In this document: piece after piece, positions 8,989-17,793 of the stretch
How positions within the stretch are numbered: the first letter of the stretch is position 1
Layout: every line of letters begins with the position of its first letter
DNA from: JBCFBK01 sp038562555
GTDB taxonomy: Bacteria > Bacteroidota > Bacteroidia > Bacteroidales > Prolixibacteraceae
Reading direction: 5' to 3'
Length of the DNA stretch: 64,000 nt
Assembly: GCA_038562555.1 (NCBI GenBank)
Contig: JBCFBK010000020.1
Span: forward strand, 21,730 to 85,729
Program-made: the position numbers and the translations under genes
The notes under the pieces: generated by a model
The model's input: only the letters and a program-made list of their open reading frames with translations
Told to the model about the DNA's origin: nothing
Databases searched by the model: none

Positions 8989-9984
8989 ATGGCTAACTTA
9001 TCAACCCGGTTTTTTGGACTGGAATTAAAAAGTCCGGTGATTGCTGCCAGTTGCAGTCTGACCGGAAGTGCAGACCACATTAAGAGACTGGCCCGGGCAG
9101 GGGCGGGTGCGATCGTTTTGAAATCGATTTTTGAGGAAGAAATAGAAGCCCAGTTACAACAGGAATTAAAAGAACGTCATCCGCTCGTTAACGATCCGGA
9201 ATACCTGGACTACTTTGACTATGTGATCCGGGAGGAAAACCTGAATAAACAAGTCAGCCTGATCAAACAGGTAAAGGAAGAAGTTGACGTGCCCATTGTG
9301 GCGAGCATAAACTGCATCAGTTCATCTGAATGGACCACTTTTGCCAGACGTTTGCAGGACGCCGGTGCAGATGCCCTTGAGTTAAACCTGTTCCTTATTC
9401 CTTCGGACGTCTCGAAAAGCAGTGATGCCAATGAGCAGTTCTATTTTGAAACCATTAGCAAGGTATTGAAAGTTGTCGACATACCGGTATCGGTGAAAAT
9501 CAGCCACTACTTTTCAAATCTGGCTGCCGTAATCAAAAAACTTTCAGTCACCGGAGTTGCAGGAATAACCCTGTTTAACCGTTTTTATTCACCGGATATC
9601 GATATTGAAAATCAGCGGTTGGTCTCAGCCGGTATTTTAAGTTCAGGACAGGAATATCTGCTTCCGCTTCGGTGGACAGCAATCATGGCGCCGAAAACCG
9701 GATGTCCGCTGGGCGCTTCCTCCGGAATCCATACGGCAGAAACGGCCGTTAAATTCTTACTGGCCGGCGCCGGCGCTATTCAGGTTGCGTCGGTTTTGTA
9801 CAACCAGGGACCGGAGGCGATCCGGACACTGAACACGGGCATTGCTGTTTGGATGGAGAGGAAAGGTTATACGGCACTTGACGAATTCAAGGGGAAGCTG
9901 AGCGTCCAACTGAAGCTTGCGCTGGCCTGGGAAAGGGTGCAATTTACGAACTGGACCCGTGAGGCAGAGCCTAACGTTCTTTAA
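8989..9984 (+). CDS. Dihydroorotate dehydrogenase-like FMN oxidoreductase
   Basis: A 331-residue TIM-barrel protein of the DHOD/PreA superfamily (the DHOD-like subgroup). Visible blocks are the N-terminal KSPVIAASC...TGS flavin-site strand, VASINC about 105, LELNLF about 131, the VKIS strand about 170, and a C-terminal AGAGAIQVASVLY phosphate-binding loop. An in-frame TTG lies two codons earlier, inside the nfnB stop; the ATG 2 nt after that stop is the better start. The close linkage suggests it shares a transcript and perhaps an electron supply with NfnAB. PreT, an NfnB relative, works with PreA, a DHOD relative, in pyrimidine reduction, but this protein lacks PreA's C-terminal ferredoxin domain. 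The substrate is unknown, and a true PyrD role is doubtful. Confidence 0.75.
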   Translation: MANLSTRFFGLELKSPVIAASCSLTGSADHIKRLARAGAGAIVLKSIFEEEIEAQLQQELKERHPLVNDPEYLDYFDYVIREENLNKQVSLIKQVKEEVDVPIVASINCISSSEWTTFARRLQDAGADALELNLFLIPSDVSKSSDANEQFYFETISKVLKVVDIPVSVKISHYFSNLAAVIKKLSVTGVAGITLFNRFYSPDIDIENQRLVSAGILSSGQEYLLPLRWTAIMAPKTGCPLGASSGIHTAETAVKFLLAGAGAIQVASVLYNQGPEAIRTLNTGIAVWMERKGYTALDEFKGKLSVQLKLALAWERVQFTNWTREAEPNVL

Positions 9985-10074
9985 AGGCAAAGACGGATAA
10001 TTATTCCGCTTTCTGTTCGTTTTTAATTCCGTGAGGTTTTGTTTTTTTACTTTGAATTTACAAACATTCGATAA

Positions 10075-12339
10075 ATGAAGCGTATATTTCTGATTGCCGC
10101 CTTTTTTTTAACTTTTACGGCCGGGTCGCATGGGCAGGCCGGGAGGCTGACCGCTTCAGGCTTGCCCTCGTTGCAGCATCATGTGCGACCGGGAGAAACC
10201 ATTTTCTCGATCAGCAAAAAATATGCGATTGAACAAAACGACCTGCTGGCGGCCAATCCGCAACTCGCCGCAGGATTAAAGGCCGGTGCGGACCTGATTA
10301 TTCCTGTTTCGGGCGGAATCGGCGGAAGCCTGTCAGTACAAGGGCGCATGGTATCAAACCAGGAACCTTTATCCGGGAAGCAGGAAAGAATGCCTGCATT
10401 TGAAGAATACAAAGTGAAGCGGGATGATTCCATATATTTTATAGCCAGGCGTTTTGGTATCGAAGTGGAAGATATCCTGAAATATAATCCGGAAGTCCGC
10501 AATGGACTGGAAAAGCGTCAGATTTTGCGTATTCCCGATAAGGACGATTTGGCTGCGATTAAAGCAGAGGCCGGCAAAAAAGAAGCCGAATCCGCGAAGG
10601 CGCTGCAAAACAGGAAAGAAAGCCGGCCATCGGAGTTTTCAGATGAGTTTTTTATTTATGTGATTCCCACGGGTGAAACCTTCTGGAACCTGGAAAAAAA
10701 ATATCAGATGACAAGACGGGAGCTTGAGGCCCTGAATCCGGAACTTAAAGCGGGTTTAAAAACGGGAACAGAAATCAGAATACCCCTTGAAAAAGTTCCT
10801 GATATTCAGGTTACGCCGGTTGAGGCGCAGAATTTTGAACGTCACACCGTTTTAAAGGGAGAGACCTTATATACCTTATCCAAGCGTTTCGGGGTGCGCG
10901 TAAATGAACTCAAAAGGGTTAATCCCGTACTGAATTACAGAGGTTTGGTGGCGGGCGAATCGATTTTGGTACCAAAAATTCAGGCGGAAGCAGTTCGGGT
11001 GCAGGAGCCTGTGCGTGAGGTTCAGGAAGCAGTTCAGCCCGATTATTCGGTGCAAATACGCCATGACGATGCCGTGCAGCAGTGCCGGCCCGATCGGCAG
11101 GCCGCATTGCAGACCTATCAGGTCGGATTATTTCTGCCGCTGTATCTGCCCGCCAACGATACCGTAAACCGCGTACGGGTTTCGCTTGATGAGATGATGA
11201 GAGATTCGCTTTTAATGGAACGCCTGGGCAGTATCTCCAATTTACCTGTTGACTCGTTTCGGACGCGGGAGCAGCCGGTCGTTTATCCGCGTTCTGAGAA
11301 CTTTCTTCATTTTTATGAAGGTTTTTTGCTTGCGGCCGATAGTTTGAGAAGAGCCGGTATGCACGTGCAGATCCGTGTTTTTGATACCAATCAAAAGCGT
11401 TATGTGGTTGATTCGCTGGTTAACTCCGGAAGTCTCCGCGATCTTGACCTGATTATCGGGCCTACATTTCCCGAATTACAGAAGAGCATTTCAGATTTTG
11501 CATTGCGCAACCGGATACCCCTGGTATCGCCATTATCTTCATCGGGAGATTTTGAAGAAAAAAATCCCTGGTTTTTTAAAGTCAATCCGACCAAACCGTA
11601 TTTAATAGAGAAAACGGCTGATTATATTGTCGATGAGTATTTCGACAAAAATGTGATCGTTTTGCGAATGGGAGAGTATAGCCATTTGCCGGAAGCGCAA
11701 CTCATTAAAATGATCCGCGAAAAGCTCCTGCTTTCCGGATACCGCGACAGGCTCAATCATGTTCTTTTTCATGAGTACCGCTTATCATCGGGCGGGGCAG
11801 AAGGACTAAAAAAGCTTTTGTCAAAAGACAGGGAAAACGTATTCATCATTCCTTCGGAGACGGAAGCCCAGATCAGTGTAGCTGTCACGACGCTCAACGC
11901 CATGGCAGAGGAGTTCCCGGTTACCCTGATCGGCTTATCCAATTATCAGCGATACAGGAGCGTGCAAACGGAGTACTTTCACCGCATTAAGCTGAGCTAT
12001 CTAACTCCTTATTTTGTCGATTATAAATCACCTTTTGTTAATCAGTTTATCCGGAAATTCCGGCATAACTATGCTGGTGAACCCAATCAGTACGGTTTTC
12101 AAGGGTATGATGTGGCCTTTTATTTCATGTCAGCCTTGTTTCAATACGGGAAAGACTTTACCGATTGCCTGCCCATGCTGAAGGTTTCGCTGACCCAATC
12201 GGATCTGGCATTCGATAAGGTAAGCCGTGAGGGCGGTTATATGAACCGCGGCTTATTTATTATTCAGTATGAGCCCGGTTACGATATTGTTATGAAAGGA
12301 CTCATTGGAATTCCTCCGCATGTCACAGCTGAAAATTAA
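10075..12339 (+). CDS. Exported protein with four LysM repeats fused to a type 1 periplasmic-binding domain
   Basis: A 754-residue protein with a signal peptide (residues 1-20). Four LysM motifs lie at about 35-77, 112-154, 194-237 and 257-300, each following the pattern V..GET...I...Y......L...NP........G..L.IP. After a linker rich in Glu, Val and Gln, residues about 346-750 resemble a type 1 periplasmic-binding fold as in amino-acid ABC transporter receptors. LysM binds peptidoglycan, so I infer a wall-anchored ligand-binding or scaffold protein in the periplasm. No permease or ATPase gene is nearby, so a transport role is not supported locally. Its stop overlaps by 4 bp the stop of the convergent aminotransferase gene. 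Confidence 0.8.
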   Translation: MKRIFLIAAFFLTFTAGSHGQAGRLTASGLPSLQHHVRPGETIFSISKKYAIEQNDLLAANPQLAAGLKAGADLIIPVSGGIGGSLSVQGRMVSNQEPLSGKQERMPAFEEYKVKRDDSIYFIARRFGIEVEDILKYNPEVRNGLEKRQILRIPDKDDLAAIKAEAGKKEAESAKALQNRKESRPSEFSDEFFIYVIPTGETFWNLEKKYQMTRRELEALNPELKAGLKTGTEIRIPLEKVPDIQVTPVEAQNFERHTVLKGETLYTLSKRFGVRVNELKRVNPVLNYRGLVAGESILVPKIQAEAVRVQEPVREVQEAVQPDYSVQIRHDDAVQQCRPDRQAALQTYQVGLFLPLYLPANDTVNRVRVSLDEMMRDSLLMERLGSISNLPVDSFRTREQPVVYPRSENFLHFYEGFLLAADSLRRAGMHVQIRVFDTNQKRYVVDSLVNSGSLRDLDLIIGPTFPELQKSISDFALRNRIPLVSPLSSSGDFEEKNPWFFKVNPTKPYLIEKTADYIVDEYFDKNVIVLRMGEYSHLPEAQLIKMIREKLLLSGYRDRLNHVLFHEYRLSSGGAEGLKKLLSKDRENVFIIPSETEAQISVAVTTLNAMAEEFPVTLIGLSNYQRYRSVQTEYFHRIKLSYLTPYFVDYKSPFVNQFIRKFRHNYAGEPNQYGFQGYDVAFYFMSALFQYGKDFTDCLPMLKVSLTQSDLAFDKVSREGGYMNRGLFIIQYEPGYDIVMKGLIGIPPHVTAEN

Positions 12340-13565
12340 TCCTGCGATTCAAATTTTTCAATAGCCTGCCTGATCAGGGAGAGGGCTTCAAGCGTTTGTT
12401 CCTCCGTAATGATCAGTGGCGGCGTGAACCGGATAATATGTTCATGGGTTGGTTTGGCTATGATGCCGTAATCCTTCATAACCAGGCAGAGGTCCCAGGC
12501 TGTTTTTCCGGCGTGTGGTCTGACGGTAACCGCGTTGAGCAGTCCTTTACCGCGGACTTCCTCAATCAGATCCGATTTAATCCGACGCATGGTTTTCCGG
12601 AAAAGGTCCCCCATGTGTTCTGCATTTTCTGCCAGGTTCTCCTCCATGATCACATCAAGTGCCGCGATGGAAACACTGGCGGCCAGCGGGTTTCCGCCAT
12701 AGGTAGAGCCATGTTCCCCCGGTTTAATGGTCAGCATGACCTCGTTATCGGCCAGCACGCACGAGACGGGGTACATCCCGCCCGAAAGGGCCTTACCCAG
12801 GATCAGCAGATCAGGCCGTACCTGCTCATGATCGCAGGCAAGCATTTTTCCTGTTCTTGCCAGGCCTGTCTGTACTTCGTCGGCAATAAAAAGTACGTGA
12901 TGTTTTTTACACAGGTCAGCGACCTTTTTGAGGTATCCGTTACCGGGCACAAATACGCCGGCTTCGGCCTGGATGGGTTCAACCAGGAAGCCTGCCACAT
13001 TCGGATCTTTCAGGCTTTTTTCCAACGCTTCGGTATCGTTAAAGGGAATATTTATAAAGCGCGGGGTGTACGGGCCATAATCGTTATAAGCATCCGGATC
13101 TGACGACATCGAAATAATGGAAATGGTGCGCCCGTGGAAGTTCCCGTTACAAACGATTATTTTCGCCTTGTTACGCGCAATGCCCTTAATTTTATAGGCC
13201 CATTTCCGGGTGAGCTTGAGGGCGGTCTCGACTGCCTCGGCACCCGAGTTCATTGGAAGAACCCGTTCATAGCCGAACAGCGCGGTTATTTTTTCTTCCC
13301 ACGCTCCAAGAACGTTGTTGTAAAAAGCGCGGGAAGTGAGCGCCAGCTTTTGTGCCTGTGTTGCGAGGGCATTGACCAAGCGCGGATGGCAATGACCCTG
13401 GTTGACCGCAGAATAAGACGCTAAAAAATCAAAATACCGCTTCCCTTCTACATCCCAGACAAAAACCCCTTCACCCCGCTCCAGCACGACAGGAAGCGGG
13501 TGATAATTGTGGGCGCCGTATCGGTTTTCGCGTTCGATATAAAAGCTGGCATTCTTCTTTTCCAT
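12336..13565 (-). CDS. rocD: Ornithine-oxo-acid aminotransferase
   Basis: A 409-residue class III PLP aminotransferase. The PLP-binding lysine is K258 in LLILGKALSGG, preceded by the cofactor-contacting D229 in FIADEVQTG. The N-terminal RYGAHNYHPLPVVL and the GSTYGGNPLA segment are close to ornithine aminotransferases rather than acetylornithine or GABA enzymes. It interconverts ornithine plus 2-oxoglutarate with glutamate semialdehyde plus glutamate in the cytoplasm, linking arginine/ornithine breakdown with proline. It stands alone on the minus strand. The 237-bp spacer upstream (13566-13802) holds no gene or clear motif that I can see. Confidence 0.9.
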   Translation of the reverse strand: MEKKNASFYIERENRYGAHNYHPLPVVLERGEGVFVWDVEGKRYFDFLASYSAVNQGHCHPRLVNALATQAQKLALTSRAFYNNVLGAWEEKITALFGYERVLPMNSGAEAVETALKLTRKWAYKIKGIARNKAKIIVCNGNFHGRTISIISMSSDPDAYNDYGPYTPRFINIPFNDTEALEKSLKDPNVAGFLVEPIQAEAGVFVPGNGYLKKVADLCKKHHVLFIADEVQTGLARTGKMLACDHEQVRPDLLILGKALSGGMYPVSCVLADNEVMLTIKPGEHGSTYGGNPLAASVSIAALDVIMEENLAENAEHMGDLFRKTMRRIKSDLIEEVRGKGLLNAVTVRPHAGKTAWDLCLVMKDYGIIAKPTHEHIIRFTPPLIITEEQTLEALSLIRQAIEKFESQD

Positions 13566-13802
13566 AATTACGGTTGTTTACTTTTTTCTCCTGTCCGGAA
13601 TGATCCTGACCAATGTCGTTTGATCGCGATGACATCCCGGATTTAATAAGGCAGAGTTAAGGAATATCCGCTGAAAAACAAAAAAGGCGCGACTGTTTTA
13701 CAATAGGTGGTAAACCTGTTTAAAGTCATGTTTACAGTCGTTGCCGGCTTTTGAACAGAAACGAATAAAGGACTTGCAGCTTAAGACAAGTATCGGTAAA
13801 AG

Positions 13803-14420
13803 TCATTCTCCTGACTTGAGGCGGTCCCGGAATACCTTTCTGAATTTTTCCATCTTGGGCACGATGACGAGCTGGCAATACGACTGCGACGGGTTGTTTT
13901 CAAAATAGTTCTGGTGATAGTCTTCTGCCGGAAAGAAGTTTTTCCAGGCAGTGACTTCAGTGACAACCGGCCGATCAAAGACATTTTCCTGATTAAAGCG
14001 ACTGATGATGGATTCGGCAATTTCTTTTTGCTGTTCGTTATGATAGAAAATGACCGACCGGTATTGGGTGCCCACATCGCCTCCCTGCCTGTTGAGGGTA
14101 GTGGGGTCGTGTGTGGCAAAAAAAACCTCAAGCAATTCGGAAAAGGAAATGATTTTCGGATTAAACTGAATATCGATGACTTCAGCATGGCCGGTGCGCC
14201 CGGTACAGACTTCCCTGTAGGAGGGATTGACAATGTCGCCACCGGAATAACCGGAAGTGACCGAAACTACTCCTTTTAACTCTTTGTAGACCGCCTCGGT
14301 ACACCAGAAACAGCCCCCTCCCAACGTTGCAATTTCCATATCTGCTGATTTTGACTGGGCAACCAACCATGGCCCCAGTCCGGTTAATACAACTAACAAA
14401 AAAAACAGTTCTCGTTTCAT
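13803..14420 (-). CDS. msrA: Exported peptide methionine sulfoxide reductase A
   Basis: A 205-residue MsrA preceded by a signal peptide (MKRELFFLLVVL...LVAQ), so it probably works in the periplasm. The catalytic motif GGCFWC is present with the nucleophilic C37, and a later Cys (C182 in SYCQLV) is placed to recycle it. The Y.GG and GRTGHAEV substrate-binding segments are intact. It reduces methionine-S-sulfoxide in proteins. The start lies only 4 bp from the stop of the small membrane-protein gene upstream, suggesting co-transcription. No MsrB domain is fused and no msrB lies nearby. Confidence 0.92.
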   Translation of the reverse strand: MKRELFFLLVVLTGLGPWLVAQSKSADMEIATLGGGCFWCTEAVYKELKGVVSVTSGYSGGDIVNPSYREVCTGRTGHAEVIDIQFNPKIISFSELLEVFFATHDPTTLNRQGGDVGTQYRSVIFYHNEQQKEIAESIISRFNQENVFDRPVVTEVTAWKNFFPAEDYHQNYFENNPSQSYCQLVIVPKMEKFRKVFRDRLKSGE

Positions 14421-14424
14421 AGAG

Positions 14425-14724
14425 TCACTTTCCGAATTTTATTCCGAGCCGGCGCATAGTTTTTTTTTCGAAACGCCAGAAAAATTCAAATTGCCCCAGT
14501 AAGGTACCTGTTGTCAATAAGGTCAACTGGTATACAGGTACCACCACAACAACATACATTAGGACTTTTATATAAAGAGGCCATTCCGGACTGTAATTTA
14601 TCCAACTGAATATAAATGCTTTCGCAAACACAGTAATGCTTCCGCTTAATGAGAAGACCAGCAGGATCATAATCAATTGCAGGTTCGACTTTACCTCCCA
14701 TCGTTGTTTTAGCTTTTCAAGCAT
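14425..14724 (-). CDS. Small two-TM membrane protein (DUF6787-like)
   Basis: A 99-residue protein with two clear hydrophobic segments (about 17-38 and 52-74), a central WINYSPEWPLY segment and a basic C-terminus (RFEKKTMRRLGIKFGK). It resembles small conserved membrane proteins of Bacteroidota grouped as DUF6787. No function is known and I propose none. It lies 4 bp upstream of the msrA start on the same strand. Confidence 0.7.
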   Translation of the reverse strand: MLEKLKQRWEVKSNLQLIMILLVFSLSGSITVFAKAFIFSWINYSPEWPLYIKVLMYVVVVVPVYQLTLLTTGTLLGQFEFFWRFEKKTMRRLGIKFGK

Positions 14725-14780
14725 GCTTCAATTTTTGGTCTAATATAATATTAAAACAAGAAGTTTGAAAAATGGTTGCC

Positions 14781-15353
14781 TTAAAATGCACGGGTATGAA
14801 AAATGAGATAACCATAAAAGGCGAAACGGAAAACGCGGGATAAGGCTACCAGAAGAAATTTTTTCATTGGGTAGGCACTGGTACCTACCAGAATACTGAC
14901 CGTTGCCCAGGGCAGCGGCGTCATCGCTGCAGTCACAATAAGGATGGATCCGTATTTGCGAAACAAGGGCCAGTAACGGCTGAAAAATCTCCTGCTCATA
15001 TAACGGAAAATAACGACCCGCTGTAAGTAGCGTCCAATTAGAAAACTCAGAAAACCCGCGCCATAAGATACAGCGGTGAAAAAGGCCAGGTTCATCCAGT
15101 AATGCCACTGGTCTCCCTTGTATAAAGCCCAGATCATAAAAATCTCCGGAGGAAACAAACCAAAAAACACCTCCGAAAAAACATAAATCATATAGACCAG
15201 GAGAGGCATGTCATAAAATCGTTCAAGCCATAAAGCCTGGTTTTTGTCAACTACATAATTTTTAAAAAGGAAATAGGCGACGGCGATAATGCCCATATAT
15301 ACCAATCCCCTCAGCAGGTTTTTCAGGAGAAACTGAATTTTGACTTTTGTCAT
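14781..15353 (-). CDS. VTT-domain (DedA/SNARE-associated-like) inner-membrane protein
   Basis: A 190-residue membrane protein with about five hydrophobic segments. It has the VTT-type features FGLFPPEIFM near residue 65, a G-rich segment SYGAGFLSFLIGRYL about 95-110 with an Arg, and the late TPLPWATVSILVG segment. VTT/DedA proteins are implicated in lipid scrambling and membrane homeostasis, but the exact substrate of this one cannot be read. Its start codon overlaps the stop of the pterin dehydratase gene (ATGA), so the two are translationally coupled. Confidence 0.75.
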   Translation of the reverse strand: MTKVKIQFLLKNLLRGLVYMGIIAVAYFLFKNYVVDKNQALWLERFYDMPLLVYMIYVFSEVFFGLFPPEIFMIWALYKGDQWHYWMNLAFFTAVSYGAGFLSFLIGRYLQRVVIFRYMSRRFFSRYWPLFRKYGSILIVTAAMTPLPWATVSILVGTSAYPMKKFLLVALSRVFRFAFYGYLIFHTRAF

Positions 15354-15586
15354 ATTTTGATCTGATCGATTTTTTCAGCCAGCCCGTAATCGAGCTCCGT
15401 GATCTTTCCCTCGCTGTGGGTGGTCAATGTAATTTTAACCTTCTTATACCCAAACAAAAGAATATCCGGATGATGATCCATCTCTTCTGCCAGTTCCCCA
15501 ACTTTATTCACAAATCGTAAGGCTTGTTTAAAATTCGAAAAGGTAAATTCCCGCTCCAACTGCTCATTATTTGTTTTCCACTGCAT
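15350..15586 (-). CDS. phhB: 4a-hydroxytetrahydrobiopterin dehydratase (pterin carbinolamine dehydratase)
   Basis: A 78-residue protein, slightly shorter than usual (90-110) but with the core intact: F..F..A..FV..V...AEE, then HHPD (H38, H39, P40, D41), then KVKITLTTHSEGKITELD and a final LA..ID. It dehydrates pterin-4a-carbinolamine produced by aromatic amino-acid hydroxylases. No phenylalanine hydroxylase gene is in the window, so it may serve another pterin reaction or act as a regulator. First gene of a coupled pair with the VTT protein. Confidence 0.88.
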   Translation of the reverse strand: MQWKTNNEQLEREFTFSNFKQALRFVNKVGELAEEMDHHPDILLFGYKKVKITLTTHSEGKITELDYGLAEKIDQIKI

Positions 15587-15665
15587 AGCTTTCTGTTTAC
15601 TCTTTTAACACGCTATAAAGGTGAATGTTTAAAAATTCGGGGATACTGTCTTCCGCTTCAGGCAT

Positions 15666-15693
15666 CAAAGATAATAATAAAGCTGAGCTGCAA
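15666..15693 (-). promoter_or_regulatory. Possible promoter for the phhB-VTT pair
   Basis: On the minus strand TATCTTTG (15673-15666) matches TAnnTTTG, with TTG (15693-15691) 17 nt upstream, slightly short of the usual spacing. It lies about 80 nt before the phhB start. Weak support. Confidence 0.3.
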
Positions 15694-15752
15694 TAATCTT
15701 GAGAATGTGTATTAACTGGTGAACCGGAATACCCGATATGTGTTAAATCTGT

Positions 15753-15760
15753 TACTTTTG
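15753..15760 (+). promoter_or_regulatory. -7 motif TACTTTTG before the trans-sulfuration-type gene
   Basis: TACTTTTG matches TAnnTTTG and ends 37 nt before the ATG at 15798. No good TTTG is found at -33. Tentative. Confidence 0.35.
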
Positions 15761-15797
15761 ACCTTTATTAAAATTTTTGACCTGAAAAAGTAATCTC

Positions 15798-17033
15798 ATG
15801 CAAGAAAGTTTCACCACCCGGTCGCTACACGTTCCTTTTCCAAAAAAAGACCCATATCAGGCGCTTGATATGCCCGTATATGAATCGGTCGCCTTTGAAT
15901 TTGAATCGTCTGAAGAAATCGCTTCGTGCTTCCGGGGAGAAAAGACTGCTCACGTGTATTCCCGCACCAGCAATCCGACGGTTGAATATTTTGAGCTTAA
16001 AATGAAGGCGCTGACGGGGGCGTGGCAGTCACTGGCACTTTCCTCGGGGATGGCAGCTATATCGAATACCATTCTGGCATTGTGCAAAGCGGGAGACAAC
16101 ATTATTTCAAGTCCGAAGCTTTTTAGCCACAGCTATTTTCTTTTCACCCACAGCCTTTCCGCCTACGGACTTGAAACTCGTTTTGCAGATACCTGCGATC
16201 CTGAAGCAGTTGAGAAGCTGATTGACAAAAATACCCGGCTGATTTATCTGGAAACAGTCACCAATCCGCAACTGGAGATTGCCGATTTGTCCCGCCTGGC
16301 CGAACTTGCCAACCGGTACGATCTTTTACTGGTAACCGACAGTACGGTCACACCACCGGTTATTTTCAGATCGGCCGACTTTGGGGTTCACGTTGAAGTG
16401 ATGTCGACCACAAAATTCATTTCAGGCGGGGCCACTTCATTTGGCGGACTGATCCTGGATAATGGCAATTATGACTGGTCGAAGAACCCAAATCTTCGTC
16501 TTTTATCGGAAAAGTACGGGAAAGATGCTTTTATTGCAGCACTGCGAAAGAACATATACCGGCACCTTGGTTCGCCGATGACCGCTCACACGGCTCATTA
16601 TCAGATTATGGGGCTGGATGTTCTGGAACTGCGTCTGAACCGGTGTTATGAGAATTGTATGGCCCTGGGCGACTATCTGGCTGGTTGCCAGGCCGTAAAG
16701 AAAGTCGATTATCCCGGGCTGGGGGCGTCCGCATATCATGGGCTGGCGGTCAGACAGTTTTCCGGGAAACCCGGAGCGATTATGTCGTTCGATTTGGCGT
16801 CGAAGAAGGCCTGTTTCAACTTTATGAACCGGCTGAAACTCATTCGCCGTGCCACCAATCTGAATGATAATAAATCATTGATTATACATCCCTTTTCAAC
16901 GATATATGCGGAGTTTTCTGAAGAAGAACGGGAAATAATGGATATCAGGGACACCATGATGAGGCTGTCTGTCGGTATTGAAGCTGCTGCCGATTTGATT
17001 AACGATATTGGGCAGGCGCTAAAAGAGGAATAG
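15798..17033 (+). CDS. Cys/Met-metabolism PLP enzyme (O-acetylhomoserine sulfhydrylase / methionine gamma-lyase family)
   Basis: A 411-residue trans-sulfuration-family enzyme. Landmarks are YSRTSNPTVEYFE (about 54-66), SSGMAAI (about 82-88), the cofactor Asp in VTDSTVTPP (D181), and the PLP lysine K206 in VMSTTKFISGGATSFGG. The family includes cystathionine synthase and lyase, methionine gamma-lyase and O-acetylhomoserine sulfhydrylase. Sequence reading alone does not separate them, so I give no symbol. It stands alone between divergent and convergent neighbours. No SAM riboswitch-like element was recognised in the 211-bp upstream region. Confidence 0.85.
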   Translation: MQESFTTRSLHVPFPKKDPYQALDMPVYESVAFEFESSEEIASCFRGEKTAHVYSRTSNPTVEYFELKMKALTGAWQSLALSSGMAAISNTILALCKAGDNIISSPKLFSHSYFLFTHSLSAYGLETRFADTCDPEAVEKLIDKNTRLIYLETVTNPQLEIADLSRLAELANRYDLLLVTDSTVTPPVIFRSADFGVHVEVMSTTKFISGGATSFGGLILDNGNYDWSKNPNLRLLSEKYGKDAFIAALRKNIYRHLGSPMTAHTAHYQIMGLDVLELRLNRCYENCMALGDYLAGCQAVKKVDYPGLGASAYHGLAVRQFSGKPGAIMSFDLASKKACFNFMNRLKLIRRATNLNDNKSLIIHPFSTIYAEFSEEEREIMDIRDTMMRLSVGIEAAADLINDIGQALKEE

Positions 17034-17054
17034 CCTGGTCCGGCGGAAGGCAGA

Positions 17055-17074
17055 AAAAAGCAGAAGCGCTTTTT
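17055..17074. terminator. Weak bidirectional hairpin between convergent genes
   Basis: AAAAAGC (17055-17061) and GCTTTTT (17068-17074) form a 7-bp stem with a 6-nt loop and an A/T tract on each side, between the PLP-enzyme gene and rsmE. It has only two G-C pairs, so it is a weak candidate. Confidence 0.4.
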
Positions 17075-17078
17075 GTTG

Positions 17079-17783
17079 TTAGCTGTCAAGTACCAGACTT
17101 GCCGTGTGGCAGGCTGCAATTGCGGCCGTTTCGGTGCGCAGGCGGCTTTTACCGAGTTCAACAGGTATGAAATTTGCCTGAATGGCCAGCGTGATCTCTT
17201 CTTCTGAAAAATCACCCTCCGGCCCGATCAGGACCAGGTTAGACCGGCTGCCGGCCAGTTCATCTTTCAGCCGTAGTTTATCCTGCTCATAACAGTGGGC
17301 GATGAACTTTTTGCCATCAAACCGGCTTTGCAGGACGTTACTTAGCGGAGTGAGTTCGTTGAGTTTGGGCAGACTGGCTTTCAGCGATTGCTTCATGGCC
17401 GCAATCATCACTTTTTCAAGGCGGTCGTGTTTTAATACCTTTCTTTCTGAATGATCACAAAGAACCGGTGTGATCTCGTCGATCCCGATTTCCGTTGCTT
17501 TTTCAAGAAACCATTCAAAGCGGTCTGTATTTTTTGTTGGGGCAACAGCCAGGTGCAGATAATGACTTCTTTTTTCGAAGCCTTTAATCCGGCTGACGAC
17601 TTCCACCCGGCAATGCTTTGGATTGTCTTCAGTAATTTTAACGATATAGAAATTCCCTTTCCCATCCACCAGGTTAATCAGGTCGCCTTTTGCCAGCCTT
17701 AACACGCGAATAGCATGTTTTGATTCCGTCTCCTCCAGCAGGTAGGTTTGTCCCGTAATGCCGGGTGTGTAAAAAAGCTGCAT
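17079..17783 (-). CDS. rsmE: 16S rRNA m3U1498 methyltransferase
   Basis: A 234-residue SPOUT-class methyltransferase. The N-terminal PUA-like part contains ESKHAIRVLRLAKGD (about 20-34). The C-terminal trefoil-knot domain contains LIGPEGDFSEEEI (about 190) and the terminal LG.SRLRTETAAIAA knot motif. It methylates N3 of U1498 in 16S rRNA. It follows sixA by 10 bp on the same strand, so they form a likely two-gene transcript. Confidence 0.93.
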   Translation of the reverse strand: MQLFYTPGITGQTYLLEETESKHAIRVLRLAKGDLINLVDGKGNFYIVKITEDNPKHCRVEVVSRIKGFEKRSHYLHLAVAPTKNTDRFEWFLEKATEIGIDEITPVLCDHSERKVLKHDRLEKVMIAAMKQSLKASLPKLNELTPLSNVLQSRFDGKKFIAHCYEQDKLRLKDELAGSRSNLVLIGPEGDFSEEEITLAIQANFIPVELGKSRLRTETAAIAACHTASLVLDS

Positions 17784-17793
17784 AAGGAAGAAA

